From assembly GCF_017573505.1 (NCBI RefSeq), contig NZ_JAGEOJ010000018.1, positions 1-64,000 on the forward strand: a DNA stretch of 64,000 nucleotides, written 5' to 3'. The notes under the pieces were generated by a model. The model had not been told where the DNA came from and made no database searches. It was given only the letters and a program-made list of their open reading frames with translations. The first letter of the stretch is position 1. Every line of letters starts with the position of its first letter. This document shows, piece after piece, positions 50,772-59,099 of this stretch. Source of the DNA: Actinomadura barringtoniae (GTDB lineage: Bacteria > Actinomycetota > Actinomycetes > Streptosporangiales > Streptosporangiaceae). The position numbers were made by a program, and so were the translations under genes.

Positions 50772-52091
50772 ATGTCCGACGACCTGCTCGAAGCCGTCCG
50801 GTCCGGCGCTACCGAGAAGGAGCTGCTGGACTGCGAACTGCCCACTAGCTATCGCGCCTCATACATCCTCAAGGACGAGGTGGGCATCTTCGAGGGCGAG
50901 ACCGACAAGGACGTGCGCCGGTCGATGCACTACGGCGAGGTCGAGATGCCCGAGCTCGCCCCCGACGAGGTCGTCGTCGCGGTCATGTCCGCCGCGATCA
51001 ACTTCAACACGGTGTGGTCGGCGATCTTCGAGCCCGTCCCGACGTTCGCGTTCCTGGAGAAGTTCGGCCGGCAGGGCTGGTACGGCGCGCGCCACAACCT
51101 GCCCTGGCACCAGCTCGGCTCGGACGGGTCCGGCGTGGTCGTGCGGGTCGGCTCCGGCGTCAAGAGCTGGAAGGTCGGCGACAAGGTCGTGCTGTCCCCG
51201 TCGTACGTCGACGAGGAGGACCACGGCTCCTACGACGACGGCATGATGAGCGAGACCCAGCTGGCCTGGGGCTTCGAGACCAACTTCGGCGCGCTCGGCG
51301 AGTACTGCATCGCCAAGGCCAACCAGCTCATCCGCAAGCCCGGGCACCTCACCTGGGAGGAGGCGGGCTCCAACACGCTGTGCGCGGCCACCGCGTACCG
51401 CATGCTGGTCGGCCCGCACGGCGCGCAGATGAAGCAGGGCGACGTCGTGCTGATCTGGGGCGCCACCGGCGGCCTCGGCTCGTACGCCACGCAGCTGGTC
51501 AAGAACGGCGGCGGCATCCCGGTCGCGGTGGTCTCCTCCGAGGAGAAGGCCGAGATCGTCCGGGCGCAGGGCTGCGACGCCGTCATCAACCGCAACGAGC
51601 TGAACCTCGGTGAGGGCGGCCTGCGGCACCCCAAGGCGGGCCGGGTCCTCGGCGAGGCGATCCGCGCGCTGGTCGGCGAGGACCCCGGGATCGTGTTCGA
51701 GTACCTGGGCCGGGAGACGTTCGGCGCCTCGGTCTACGTCGCCAAGCGCGGCGGCAAGATCATCACGTGCGGGTCGTCGACCGGCTTCAAGCACGAGTAC
51801 GACAACCGCTTCCTGTGGATGCGGCTGAAGAGCATCATCGGCTCGCACGGCTTCAACTACCACGAGGCCGTCCAGATGAACCGGCTCATCTCGCTCGGCA
51901 TGATCCACCCGACGCTGTCCACGGTGTTCCCGCTGGAGCAGGCCGGGGACGCCACCCGCGCGGTGCAGACCAACCAGCACATCGGCAAGGTCGCCGTGCT
52001 GTGCGGCGCCACCGGCGAGGGCCAGGGCATCGACGACCCGGCGCTGCGCGAGCGCATCGGCGAGGAGAAGTTCCACCTCTACCGCCGCTGA
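50772..52091 (+). CDS. ccr: Crotonyl-CoA carboxylase/reductase (CCR) family
   Basis: This 439-residue medium-chain reductase-fold enzyme reductively carboxylates 2-enoyl-CoA with NADPH and CO2 to give alkylmalonyl-CoA, such as ethylmalonyl-CoA. The NADPH motif GATGGLGSYATQL is present. CO2-pocket residues known from characterised CCRs appear kept: Asn79 in INFNTVW, Phe168-Glu169 in WGFETNFG, and a His in IIGSHGFNY (His359). These argue for a carboxylating enzyme rather than a plain enoyl reductase. It starts at ATG 50772 after GGAGGAG and lies 42 bp behind the PKS stop, so it probably supplies the PKS extender unit. Long-chain preference cannot be judged from sequence alone. Confidence 0.93.
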   Translation: MSDDLLEAVRSGATEKELLDCELPTSYRASYILKDEVGIFEGETDKDVRRSMHYGEVEMPELAPDEVVVAVMSAAINFNTVWSAIFEPVPTFAFLEKFGRQGWYGARHNLPWHQLGSDGSGVVVRVGSGVKSWKVGDKVVLSPSYVDEEDHGSYDDGMMSETQLAWGFETNFGALGEYCIAKANQLIRKPGHLTWEEAGSNTLCAATAYRMLVGPHGAQMKQGDVVLIWGATGGLGSYATQLVKNGGGIPVAVVSSEEKAEIVRAQGCDAVINRNELNLGEGGLRHPKAGRVLGEAIRALVGEDPGIVFEYLGRETFGASVYVAKRGGKIITCGSSTGFKHEYDNRFLWMRLKSIIGSHGFNYHEAVQMNRLISLGMIHPTLSTVFPLEQAGDATRAVQTNQHIGKVAVLCGATGEGQGIDDPALRERIGEEKFHLYRR

Positions 52092-52135
52092 GGCTCCTGG
52101 CTTCCTGGCTTCACCCGAGTTCTTACCGTCGAGCC

Positions 52136-52171
52136 GTGGCGGGTCCCGGCCCTGTCACCGTGACCCGCCAC
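52136..52171. terminator. Hairpin terminator between convergent genes
   Basis: GTGGCGGGTC pairs with GACCCGCCAC across a 16-base loop, between the CCR stop and the end of the leftward qcrB gene. Confidence 0.6.
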
Positions 52172-52199
52172 GACTGGACGGCCCTCGGGTGCGACCCCG

Positions 52200-53882
52200 T
52201 CAGGGCTCGATGGACCTCCGCTCGCCTGAGGTCAGCTCCGCTTCGCCATGGGCTTCACCGTCGCCGTGCCCGTTGCCGTTGCCGTGGCCCCCGTTCGGGC
52301 GCTGCGGCGGTACGAACAGGTCGGCGCGGAAGTGGCGGTTGAGGGCGCCGCGCACCCGGCCGAGGGCCTTGCGGCTCTCGGGGGCGTCGACGCCTTCGCG
52401 TTCGGGACGGCCGACCGGCAGCGCCGCCACCGGCCGCTCGTCGGTGATCGCGGCGGTGAGCCGGTCCTCGACCGGGCGCTCGACCTCGGTGTACTCGCCG
52501 GTCGGGCTGCGCCGGATGATGCCGGTCTCCAGCCCGTGCGAGATCAGCTGCAGGTCGCGGTGTTGCAGGCCGAGGGCGATGCGGTACGCGATGGCATAAC
52601 CGATCACCGGCCCGATGATCACCAGTCCCCGGAAGAACCAGGTCGTCCAGAACAGCGGGATCTCGAAGGTGTGCGCGATGACGTCGTTGCCGCCCGCCGC
52701 CCAGAGCCCGCCGTAGAAGATCACGCCGCCCACGCCGATGCCGAGGCGGGCGGGCACGTCCCGTGGCCGGTCGAGTAGATGGTGGATCTGATGATCACCC
52801 GTGACCCAGCGTTCGACGAACGGATAGACCGCCAGCCCGGTGAACAGGATGCCCGGCACCACCAGCGCCGGGACGATCACGTTCATCGGGATCGTATGGC
52901 CGACCAGGTTGATCTCCCAGGCGGGCATGATGCGCAGCGAGCCCTCCAGCCAGCCCATGTACCAGTCCGGCTGGGAGCCCGAGCTGATCGCGCCCGGGTC
53001 ATAGGGGCCGAACAGCCAGATCGGGTTGATCTGGAAGAACGTCGCCAGCAGCGCGCAGGCGGCGAAGACCCAGAGGAAGTACGCCGTGGTCTTGGCGATG
53101 AAGACCGGGAAGAACGGATAGCCGTACTGGGCCCTGTTGGTCGACTGCCGGCCGGGGAACTGGGTGTGGGTCTGGCGCCAGGTCAGCACGACGGCGTGCA
53201 ACGGCACCAGCGCCAGCAGGATCCCCGGTATCAACAGGATGTGGATGACGTACAGCCGGGGGATGATCAGATCCCCTGGGAACTCGCCGCCGAACAGGAA
53301 CATCGTCACGTACGAGCCGACCACCGGCAGCGAGAGCAGCACGCCCTCCAGGATCCGGATCCCGGTGCCCGACAGCAGGTCGTCGGGCAGCGAGTAGCCG
53401 AACAGCCCGTTCACCATGACCAGCATGAACATCGTGATGCCGAGCAGCCAGTTGAGCTCGCGCGGCTTGCGGAACGCGCCGGTGAAGAAGTTGCGCAGCA
53501 GGTGGATGACGATGGCCGCCATGAACAGGTTGGTGGCCCAGTGGTGGATCTGCCGCATGAGCAGGCCGCCGCGCACGTCGAAGCTGAGGTTCAGCGTCGA
53601 CTCGTAGGCCTCGCTCATCTTCACGCCACGCAACGGCTGGTACGAGCCGTTGTAGACGACCTCGGTCATGCTCGGTTTGAAGAACAGGGTCAGGTAGACC
53701 CCGGTCAGGATGATGATCACGAACGAGTACATCGCGATCTCGCCCAGCAGGAAGCTCCAGTGGTCGGGGAAGGCCTTCTTCATCGACTTGCGGAGGAAGT
53801 CGGTTCCGCCGAAGCGCTCGTCGATGGCCCGGTGGGCCTTCGTCAGTGCCTCTGGGGCCTGCTGGGACGTCGTCTCGGGCAC
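52200..53882 (-). CDS. qcrB: Cytochrome b subunit (QcrB) of the bcc complex, stand-alone copy
   Basis: This 560-residue protein starts at GTG 53882, seven bases after AGGAGG. Eight or nine membrane helices carry the two heme-ligand His pairs (RQIHHWATNLFMAAIVIHLLRN and YVIHILLIPGILLALVPLHAVVL). The quinol-site region is GSQPDWYMGWLEGSLRIMPAWE. Actinobacterial QcrB is normally encoded with qcrC and qcrA; here neither is adjacent, which suggests a second copy. The C-terminal cytoplasmic extension ends in a Gly/Asn/His-rich stretch (GGHGNGNGHGDGEAHGEAE). It is divergent from the PucR-type regulator at 54223. Confidence 0.92.
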   Translation of the reverse strand: MPETTSQQAPEALTKAHRAIDERFGGTDFLRKSMKKAFPDHWSFLLGEIAMYSFVIIILTGVYLTLFFKPSMTEVVYNGSYQPLRGVKMSEAYESTLNLSFDVRGGLLMRQIHHWATNLFMAAIVIHLLRNFFTGAFRKPRELNWLLGITMFMLVMVNGLFGYSLPDDLLSGTGIRILEGVLLSLPVVGSYVTMFLFGGEFPGDLIIPRLYVIHILLIPGILLALVPLHAVVLTWRQTHTQFPGRQSTNRAQYGYPFFPVFIAKTTAYFLWVFAACALLATFFQINPIWLFGPYDPGAISSGSQPDWYMGWLEGSLRIMPAWEINLVGHTIPMNVIVPALVVPGILFTGLAVYPFVERWVTGDHQIHHLLDRPRDVPARLGIGVGGVIFYGGLWAAGGNDVIAHTFEIPLFWTTWFFRGLVIIGPVIGYAIAYRIALGLQHRDLQLISHGLETGIIRRSPTGEYTEVERPVEDRLTAAITDERPVAALPVGRPEREGVDAPESRKALGRVRGALNRHFRADLFVPPQRPNGGHGNGNGHGDGEAHGEAELTSGERRSIEP

Positions 53883-54222
53883 TTCGGGACCTCCTGCACC
53901 GGTGGTCCGACGAGGACCACCTCTTGCATCGGTCGTTCGTCTAACCAATGTCGCACTACAACAGGAGACGGGCTAGACGTCAGGTTTGTGACATCGCGGC
54001 GACATCGCGGTCCGGGACCTGCCCGGCGTCGTGGTGGATGCCGAAACGGCATACCTGCCCTTGACATGGGGCGTACCGGCCGAACCTGGTCGAACCTCGA
54101 CCTAGACTTTGCGCCCGGACGCCCCTGAGGGTCATGATTTCCATCACACGGATCGCATAAGTAATGAATTACCCCTTGTGTCCGGCGTTGTACGCGGGGG
54201 AACCGAGCGTGGGGAGGCGCAC

Positions 54223-55497
54223 GTGACACAAGAAGGGCTATCGGCGCTCGGGCATCCCTGGGCGGACCTGCCCAGGGACCTCGCCGACCACATGAGACCT
54301 CATCTCGACGAGGTCGCCGACGACATGATCCAGGAGATCCAGACCCGGGTCCGCGAATACGACCGGCCCGGCGACGGCTCCTACTCGGGCACGCTGCGGC
54401 TGGCCGTCGAGCGCGTCCTGCACTATTTCGTGGACCGGGTCGCCGACCCCGAGCACGAGCAGGTCTCGGTGATCGACTTCTTCCGTGCGATCGGGCGCGG
54501 GGAGGCGGGCGAGGGCCGGAGCCTGGACGCCATGCAGACCGCGATCCGGGCCGGCGGGATGATCGCCTGGCGGCGCATCACCGAGGGCGCCGCGATGCTG
54601 GAGACCTCACCGCGCACGCTGGGCGCGGTCGGCGAGGCGCTCATGTCCTTCCAGGACGAGCTGGCCGCCGCTGCCGCCGAGGGCTACGCGCAGGCCAAGG
54701 CCGCCGTGGCCGGGGAGATGCAGCGCCGCCGCAAGCGCCTGCTCGACCTGCTGTTCGCCGATCCGCCGGCCGCCCCCGAGGCGATCGCCGACCTCGCCGC
54801 CGCCGCGCACTGGCCGGTGCCCCGCACGGTCGCCGCGGTCGCGCTCGGCCAGCCCCGGCAGGACTCGCCGCACCAGCCCGCGTTCCCGCCCGACATCCTC
54901 GCCGACCTCACCCGCCGTACGCCCAGCCTGATCGTCCCCGACCCGGACGGGCCCGGCCGCGCCAAGCTCGTCGACCGCGCGCTCAGCGGTTCGCTCGCGG
55001 TGGTCGGCCCGACCGTTCCGGTGACCGAGGCGGCCCGGTCCATCCAGTGGGCCCGCAAGACGCTCGGCCTGGCCCAGCGCGGCGTCATCGAGGCCTCGGG
55101 CGTGGTCCGCAGCGTCGAGCACATGTCGACGCTGATCCTCTTCCAGGACGAGGAGCTCATCACCTCGCTGGCCCAGTTGCGCCTCGCGCCGCTCTCGCAC
55201 CTGCGGGTCAGCCAGCAGGACCGGCTCGCCGAGACGCTGCTGGCGTGGCTGCAGTCCGGGCGGAACGCCAACGAGGTCGCGATGCGGCTGCACGTTCACC
55301 CGCAGACCGTCCGCTACCGCCTGCGCCAGCTGGAGGAGCTGTTCGGCGACCAGCTTCTGGACCCGGACCTGCGCTTCGACCTGGAGATCGTGCTGCGCGC
55401 CCGCGCGCTGCTCAGCGACCACCCGGGCGAGCAGATCATCCCGTCCAGGCGCGAGGCGGTGGGCGACTCCGCCGAGATCGTCAGCTTCCGCCGCTGA
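54223..55497 (+). CDS. PucR-type (CdaR-like) helix-turn-helix transcriptional regulator
   Basis: This 424-residue regulator starts at GTG 54223 after GGGGAGG. The N-terminal half is helical and rich in Glu/Asp/Arg, probably for sensing or dimerisation. A middle GGDEF-like region follows, then a C-terminal PucR HTH (SGRNANEVAMRLHVHPQTVRYRLRQLEELFGDQLLDPDLRFDLEIVLRARALL). In Streptomyces a protein of this family, FasR, activates fatty acid synthesis genes. Whether this protein is an orthologue cannot be settled here. It sits beside the lipid cluster and opposite the stand-alone qcrB. Tandem repeats begin at its stop codon. Confidence 0.85.
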   Translation: MTQEGLSALGHPWADLPRDLADHMRPHLDEVADDMIQEIQTRVREYDRPGDGSYSGTLRLAVERVLHYFVDRVADPEHEQVSVIDFFRAIGRGEAGEGRSLDAMQTAIRAGGMIAWRRITEGAAMLETSPRTLGAVGEALMSFQDELAAAAAEGYAQAKAAVAGEMQRRRKRLLDLLFADPPAAPEAIADLAAAAHWPVPRTVAAVALGQPRQDSPHQPAFPPDILADLTRRTPSLIVPDPDGPGRAKLVDRALSGSLAVVGPTVPVTEAARSIQWARKTLGLAQRGVIEASGVVRSVEHMSTLILFQDEELITSLAQLRLAPLSHLRVSQQDRLAETLLAWLQSGRNANEVAMRLHVHPQTVRYRLRQLEELFGDQLLDPDLRFDLEIVLRARALLSDHPGEQIIPSRREAVGDSAEIVSFRR

Positions 55498-55578
55498 CCC
55501 CGGCTGATGCCTGACCCCGGCTGATGCCTGACCCCGGCTGACGCCTGACCCCGGCCGACGCCTGACCCTGGCCGACGC
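55494..55578 (+). repeat. 17-bp tandem repeat starting at a stop codon
   Basis: Five units of CTGACCCCGGCTGATGC begin at 55494, 55511, 55528, 55545 and 55562. Units one and two are identical and the later ones drift progressively. The first TGA is the stop codon of the PucR-type gene, and units one to three also hold a second internal TGA. Confidence 0.9.
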
Positions 55579-55588
55579 CGCCGACCCG

Positions 55589-56647
55589 TCAGTCCGGGCT
55601 GGTCGGATGGGCCGACAGCTCGGGCAGTTCCACGCGGATGCGGCAGCCGCGCGGCGCGTCCACGACATAGATGTCGCCGCCGTGCAGGTCGATGGCCCAG
55701 CGTGCGATCGCCAGGCCCAGGCCCGTGCCTCCGTCCTTGGGGCGGTACGAGCTGTCGCCGCGGTTGAAGCGCTCGAAGACCCGGGCGCGCTCGCCGGGCG
55801 GGATCCCGGGCCCCTCGTCGGCCACCTCCAGCACCAGGCCGCCCGCCGCCGACCGGGCCGTGATGGCGACGGGCCGGCCCGCCGGGCTGTGCCGGGCCGC
55901 GTTGTCGAGCAGGTTCGCCAGCACCTGGCGCAGCCGGTCGCGGTCGGCCCAGGCCTTCAGATCCGGCTGGACGCCGACCTCGAACGAGGCCTCGGGATGC
56001 CCGGCGGCCACCTCCGCCGCGACGTCGGACACGAACGCGGCCACGTCGAGCCGGGTCAGGTCGAGCTCGGCGGCCCCGGCGTCGATCCGGGACAGGTCCA
56101 GGAGCTGGGTGACCAGGCGGCCGAGCCGTTCGGTCTGCTCGACCGCCGACTCCAGGACCTCGGGGGTGGCGGGGGTGACGCCGTCGGCCACGTTCTCCAG
56201 CACGGCCCGCAGCGCGCTGATCGGGGTGCGCAGCTCGTGCGACACGTTCGCCACGAACTCGCGGCGCTGCCGGTCCACCGCCGCCAGGTCCGAGGCCATC
56301 GTGTTGAACGCCTTGGCCAGCTCGCCGACCTCGTCCATCGAGGTCGCGCGGACGCGGCGGCTGTAGTCGCCGCGCGCCATGGCGCGGGCGGCGACGGTCA
56401 TCTCGCGCAGCGGCGCGGTCATGCCGTGCGCGATCAGCTGGACCACGCCGAGCGCGATCAGCACGCCGAGCGGCAGCGTCTCGCGGGCGCGGAAGCCCAG
56501 CGCGAACCCCCACAGCACGATCAGGGTGGCCGTGCAGGCCGTCACCACCGCGACGATGCCGAACTTCACCTTGATCGAACGCAGCGGGTCCAGGGGCCGC
56601 GGCAGCCGCGTGTAGAGCCATCTGAGGGGCCGCGCCGGGGCGGTCAT
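55589..56647 (-). CDS. Sensor histidine kinase (OmpR-system partner)
   Basis: This 352-residue kinase starts at ATG 56647, overlapping the regulator stop as ATGA. Two close membrane helices (VKFGIVAVVTACTATLIVLWGFALGF and LGVLIALGVVQLIAHGM) leave almost no extracytoplasmic domain. HAMP, the H-box ANVSHELRTPISALRAVLENV and an ATPase domain (NLLDNAARHS, DEGPGI, GTGLGLAIA) follow. Sensing is therefore likely intramembrane or cytoplasmic. Upstream in-frame continuation into neighbouring genes is a shadow and is not part of this gene. Confidence 0.92.
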   Translation of the reverse strand: MTAPARPLRWLYTRLPRPLDPLRSIKVKFGIVAVVTACTATLIVLWGFALGFRARETLPLGVLIALGVVQLIAHGMTAPLREMTVAARAMARGDYSRRVRATSMDEVGELAKAFNTMASDLAAVDRQRREFVANVSHELRTPISALRAVLENVADGVTPATPEVLESAVEQTERLGRLVTQLLDLSRIDAGAAELDLTRLDVAAFVSDVAAEVAAGHPEASFEVGVQPDLKAWADRDRLRQVLANLLDNAARHSPAGRPVAITARSAAGGLVLEVADEGPGIPPGERARVFERFNRGDSSYRPKDGGTGLGLAIARWAIDLHGGDIYVVDAPRGCRIRVELPELSAHPTSPD

Positions 56648-57324
56648 GCGGGTGCCTCGATCGAGTAGCCGACGCCGTGGACCGTACGGATGAGCCCGGG
56701 GCCGAGCTTGCGGCGCAGCGCCTTCACGTGGCTGTCGACGACCCGGGTGCCGGACGCGTCCACCCAGTCCCAGACCTGTTCGAGCAGCACGGCGCGGGTG
56801 AGGACGGTGCCGGGGCTGCGGACCAGGCAGCCGAGCAGGTCGAACTCGGTCGGCGTGAGGTGGACCTCCTTGCCGTCCCGCCGCACCCGGCGGCCCGCCC
56901 GGTCGATCTCCAGCGGGCCCAGGCTGAGCAGGTCGGACGCGGTCGCGATGCGTTCCGCCGTCTCGAAGCGCCGCAGCACGGTGCGGACGCGGGCGACCAG
57001 CTCGCGCATGCTGAACGGCTTGGTGACGTAGTCGTCGGCCCCCACGCCGAGCCCGACGAGCAGGTCGGTCTCGTCGTCGCGGGCCGTCAGCATCAGCACC
57101 GGGACGGGCCGTTCGGCGTGCACCCGGCGGCAGACCTCCAGGCCGTCGAAGCCGGGCAGCATCACGTCCAGCACGATCAGATCCGGCAGATACGCCCGGG
57201 CCCGCTCGACCGCCGCCGGGCCGTCGCCGGCGATCTCCACCGCGAATCCCTCGGCCGTCAGCCGGTCCGCCACCGCCCGCGCGATGGTGGGCTCGTCCTC
57301 GACCACCAGCACCTTCTTCGCCAC
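56644..57324 (-). CDS. OmpR-family response regulator
   Basis: This 226-residue regulator has a receiver domain (VVEDEP, phosphoacceptor Asp in LIVLDVMLPG, MLTARDD, TKPF) and a winged-helix domain (LTPTEFDLLGCLVRSPGTVLTRAVLLEQVWDW, SHVKALRRKLG). It starts at GTG 57324 and forms a translationally coupled operon with the kinase downstream. The targets are not evident. Confidence 0.93.
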   Translation of the reverse strand: MAKKVLVVEDEPTIARAVADRLTAEGFAVEIAGDGPAAVERARAYLPDLIVLDVMLPGFDGLEVCRRVHAERPVPVLMLTARDDETDLLVGLGVGADDYVTKPFSMRELVARVRTVLRRFETAERIATASDLLSLGPLEIDRAGRRVRRDGKEVHLTPTEFDLLGCLVRSPGTVLTRAVLLEQVWDWVDASGTRVVDSHVKALRRKLGPGLIRTVHGVGYSIEAPA

Positions 57325-57393
57325 AGGCCAGAGAGTAGGCCCAGGATGTGCGTGCTCCCGGCCCGAAATGTGGCGATCGCGTGAAGATCGAGG

Positions 57394-58875
57394 TCAGGGG
57401 CCGATGGGCCAGGTGTGGACGGGCTCGTTGGTGTTCATCAGGTCGGTGTAACTGCGGGTCATCAGCCGCAACGCCTCGTGGCGCTCGGTGCCGAAGGAGT
57501 CCTCGATGGCCTGCACGGTGTCGATCTGCCAGGCCGCGCCGGTCCGGCCGGTGACGCAGCGCCGCTCGATGATGCCGAGCAGGCGGTCGCGGCGGCTCGG
57601 GTCGACGCCCCAGCGGTCCAGTCCCTCGTACGCGAGAGGGAGCAGTTCGCGCAGCACCACCTCGGCGGCGGGCACGTCGCCGAGGCCCGGCCAGTAGAGG
57701 CGTGACTCCATGCCGTCGCGGGCGGCGCGGTGCAGGTTGTCGCGGGCCGCCGAGAACGACATCCGCGACCACACCGGCCGTTCCTCGTCGGCGAGCATCC
57801 GGATGACGCCGTAGTAGAAGGCGCCGTTGGCGACGACGTCGGCGACCGTGGGCCCGGCGGGCAGGACCCTGTTCTCCACGCGCAGGTGCGGGCGGCCGTT
57901 CACGACGGCGTAGATCGGCCGGTTCCAGCGGTAGACCGTTCCGTTGTGGAGCGAGAGCTCGCCGAGCTCGGGGATGCCGCCCGCATCGATCGTGGTGACG
58001 GGGTCCTCTTCGTCGCAGAGCGGGAGCAGCGCGGGGAAGTAACGGGTGTTCTCCTCGAAGAGGTCGAAGACCGAGGTGATCCAGCGTTCGCCGAACCACA
58101 CGCGGGGCCGTACGCCCTGGGCCTTCAGCTCGTCGGGGCGGGTGTCGGTGGCCTGCTCGAACAGGGTGATGCGGGTCTCGTGCCACAGCCGGTGGCCGAA
58201 CAGGAACGGGGAGTTCGCGCCGAGCGCCACCTGAGGTCCGGCGATCGCCTGGGCGGCGTTCCAGTGCGCGCCGAAGCGCTCTGGGCTCACCTGCAGATGG
58301 AACTGCACGCTGGTGCACGCGGCCTCGGGGAGGATGCAGTCGGCGTGCATGGACAGCGGCTCGGGGCCCTCGATGTCGATGTGGAGCTCCTCGCCGCGCG
58401 CGGCGAAGATCTGGTCGTTCAGGAGCCGGTAGCGCGCGTTCGGCGACAGCGCCTCCTCACCGATGTCGGAGCGGCGCAGCGTCGGCAGTATGCCGATCAT
58501 CACCAGGGACGCGCCGACGCCGCGGGCGGCGTGCTCAGCCTTGTTGAGGTGGTCGCGGACCTCCCGCTCCAGTTCGCCGGTGCCCTCGCCGCCGAGCTCG
58601 CGGGGCGGGATGTTGATCTCGAGGTTGAACTGGCCCAGCTCGGTCGCCCAGGCCGGGTCGGCGATGGCCTTCAGTACGTCGGCGTTGCGCATCAGCGGGT
58701 CGCCGAGCGAGTCCACCAGGTTGAGCTCGATCTCCAGTCCGATGTGGGAGCGTTCGAAGTCGAACTGCGACTCGCCGAGCATCCGCTCCAGCACGTCGAG
58801 GCAACGCAGCACCTTGTTCCTGTAACGGCGGCGGTCCTCACCGCTGATGGTGACGGCCGCCACATCCCTGCCCAC
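57394..58875 (-). CDS. Glutamate-cysteine ligase family (carboxylate-amine ligase) protein
   Basis: This 493-residue ATP-dependent ligase-fold protein has LGLEIELNLVDSLGD-type N-terminal metal/nucleotide residues, LEINIPPREL, SVQFHLQVSPE and RVENRVLPAG segments characteristic of the GCS2-related glutamate-cysteine ligases. Members form a peptide-like bond between glutamate and an amine. Actinomycetes use mycothiol rather than glutathione, so the real substrate may differ. GTG 58875 is preferred over GTG 58911 because GGAGG precedes it by seven bases. It is divergent from the orphan kinase at 59100. Confidence 0.82.
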   Translation of the reverse strand: MGRDVAAVTISGEDRRRYRNKVLRCLDVLERMLGESQFDFERSHIGLEIELNLVDSLGDPLMRNADVLKAIADPAWATELGQFNLEINIPPRELGGEGTGELEREVRDHLNKAEHAARGVGASLVMIGILPTLRRSDIGEEALSPNARYRLLNDQIFAARGEELHIDIEGPEPLSMHADCILPEAACTSVQFHLQVSPERFGAHWNAAQAIAGPQVALGANSPFLFGHRLWHETRITLFEQATDTRPDELKAQGVRPRVWFGERWITSVFDLFEENTRYFPALLPLCDEEDPVTTIDAGGIPELGELSLHNGTVYRWNRPIYAVVNGRPHLRVENRVLPAGPTVADVVANGAFYYGVIRMLADEERPVWSRMSFSAARDNLHRAARDGMESRLYWPGLGDVPAAEVVLRELLPLAYEGLDRWGVDPSRRDRLLGIIERRCVTGRTGAAWQIDTVQAIEDSFGTERHEALRLMTRSYTDLMNTNEPVHTWPIGP

Positions 58876-59099
58876 GTGTTCGCCTCCGCGAATATCCGGA
58901 CGAGCTGTCACGAAACGGATGTCCAGCGCGAGCGCGGGCGAAACCCCCGGGTCGAGTTTCGGCCGGACCGTTGCCCGGCCGACGGGCGGGACATGCCCCC
59001 GTTACCTGCCGGTACCTTGTGTCGTGCCCCAGGCGGGCGGCCTGTGGATCGTGACACTCTGTGATGGGCATTCGGAACGGCACACGAACAGGGGGACAG

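Noticed and set aside
55589-58318. A 909-codon minus-strand frame that includes the kinase
   Set aside because: Only the part from 56647 onward (352 residues) has kinase domains. The upstream part overlaps the response regulator and ligase genes in another frame.
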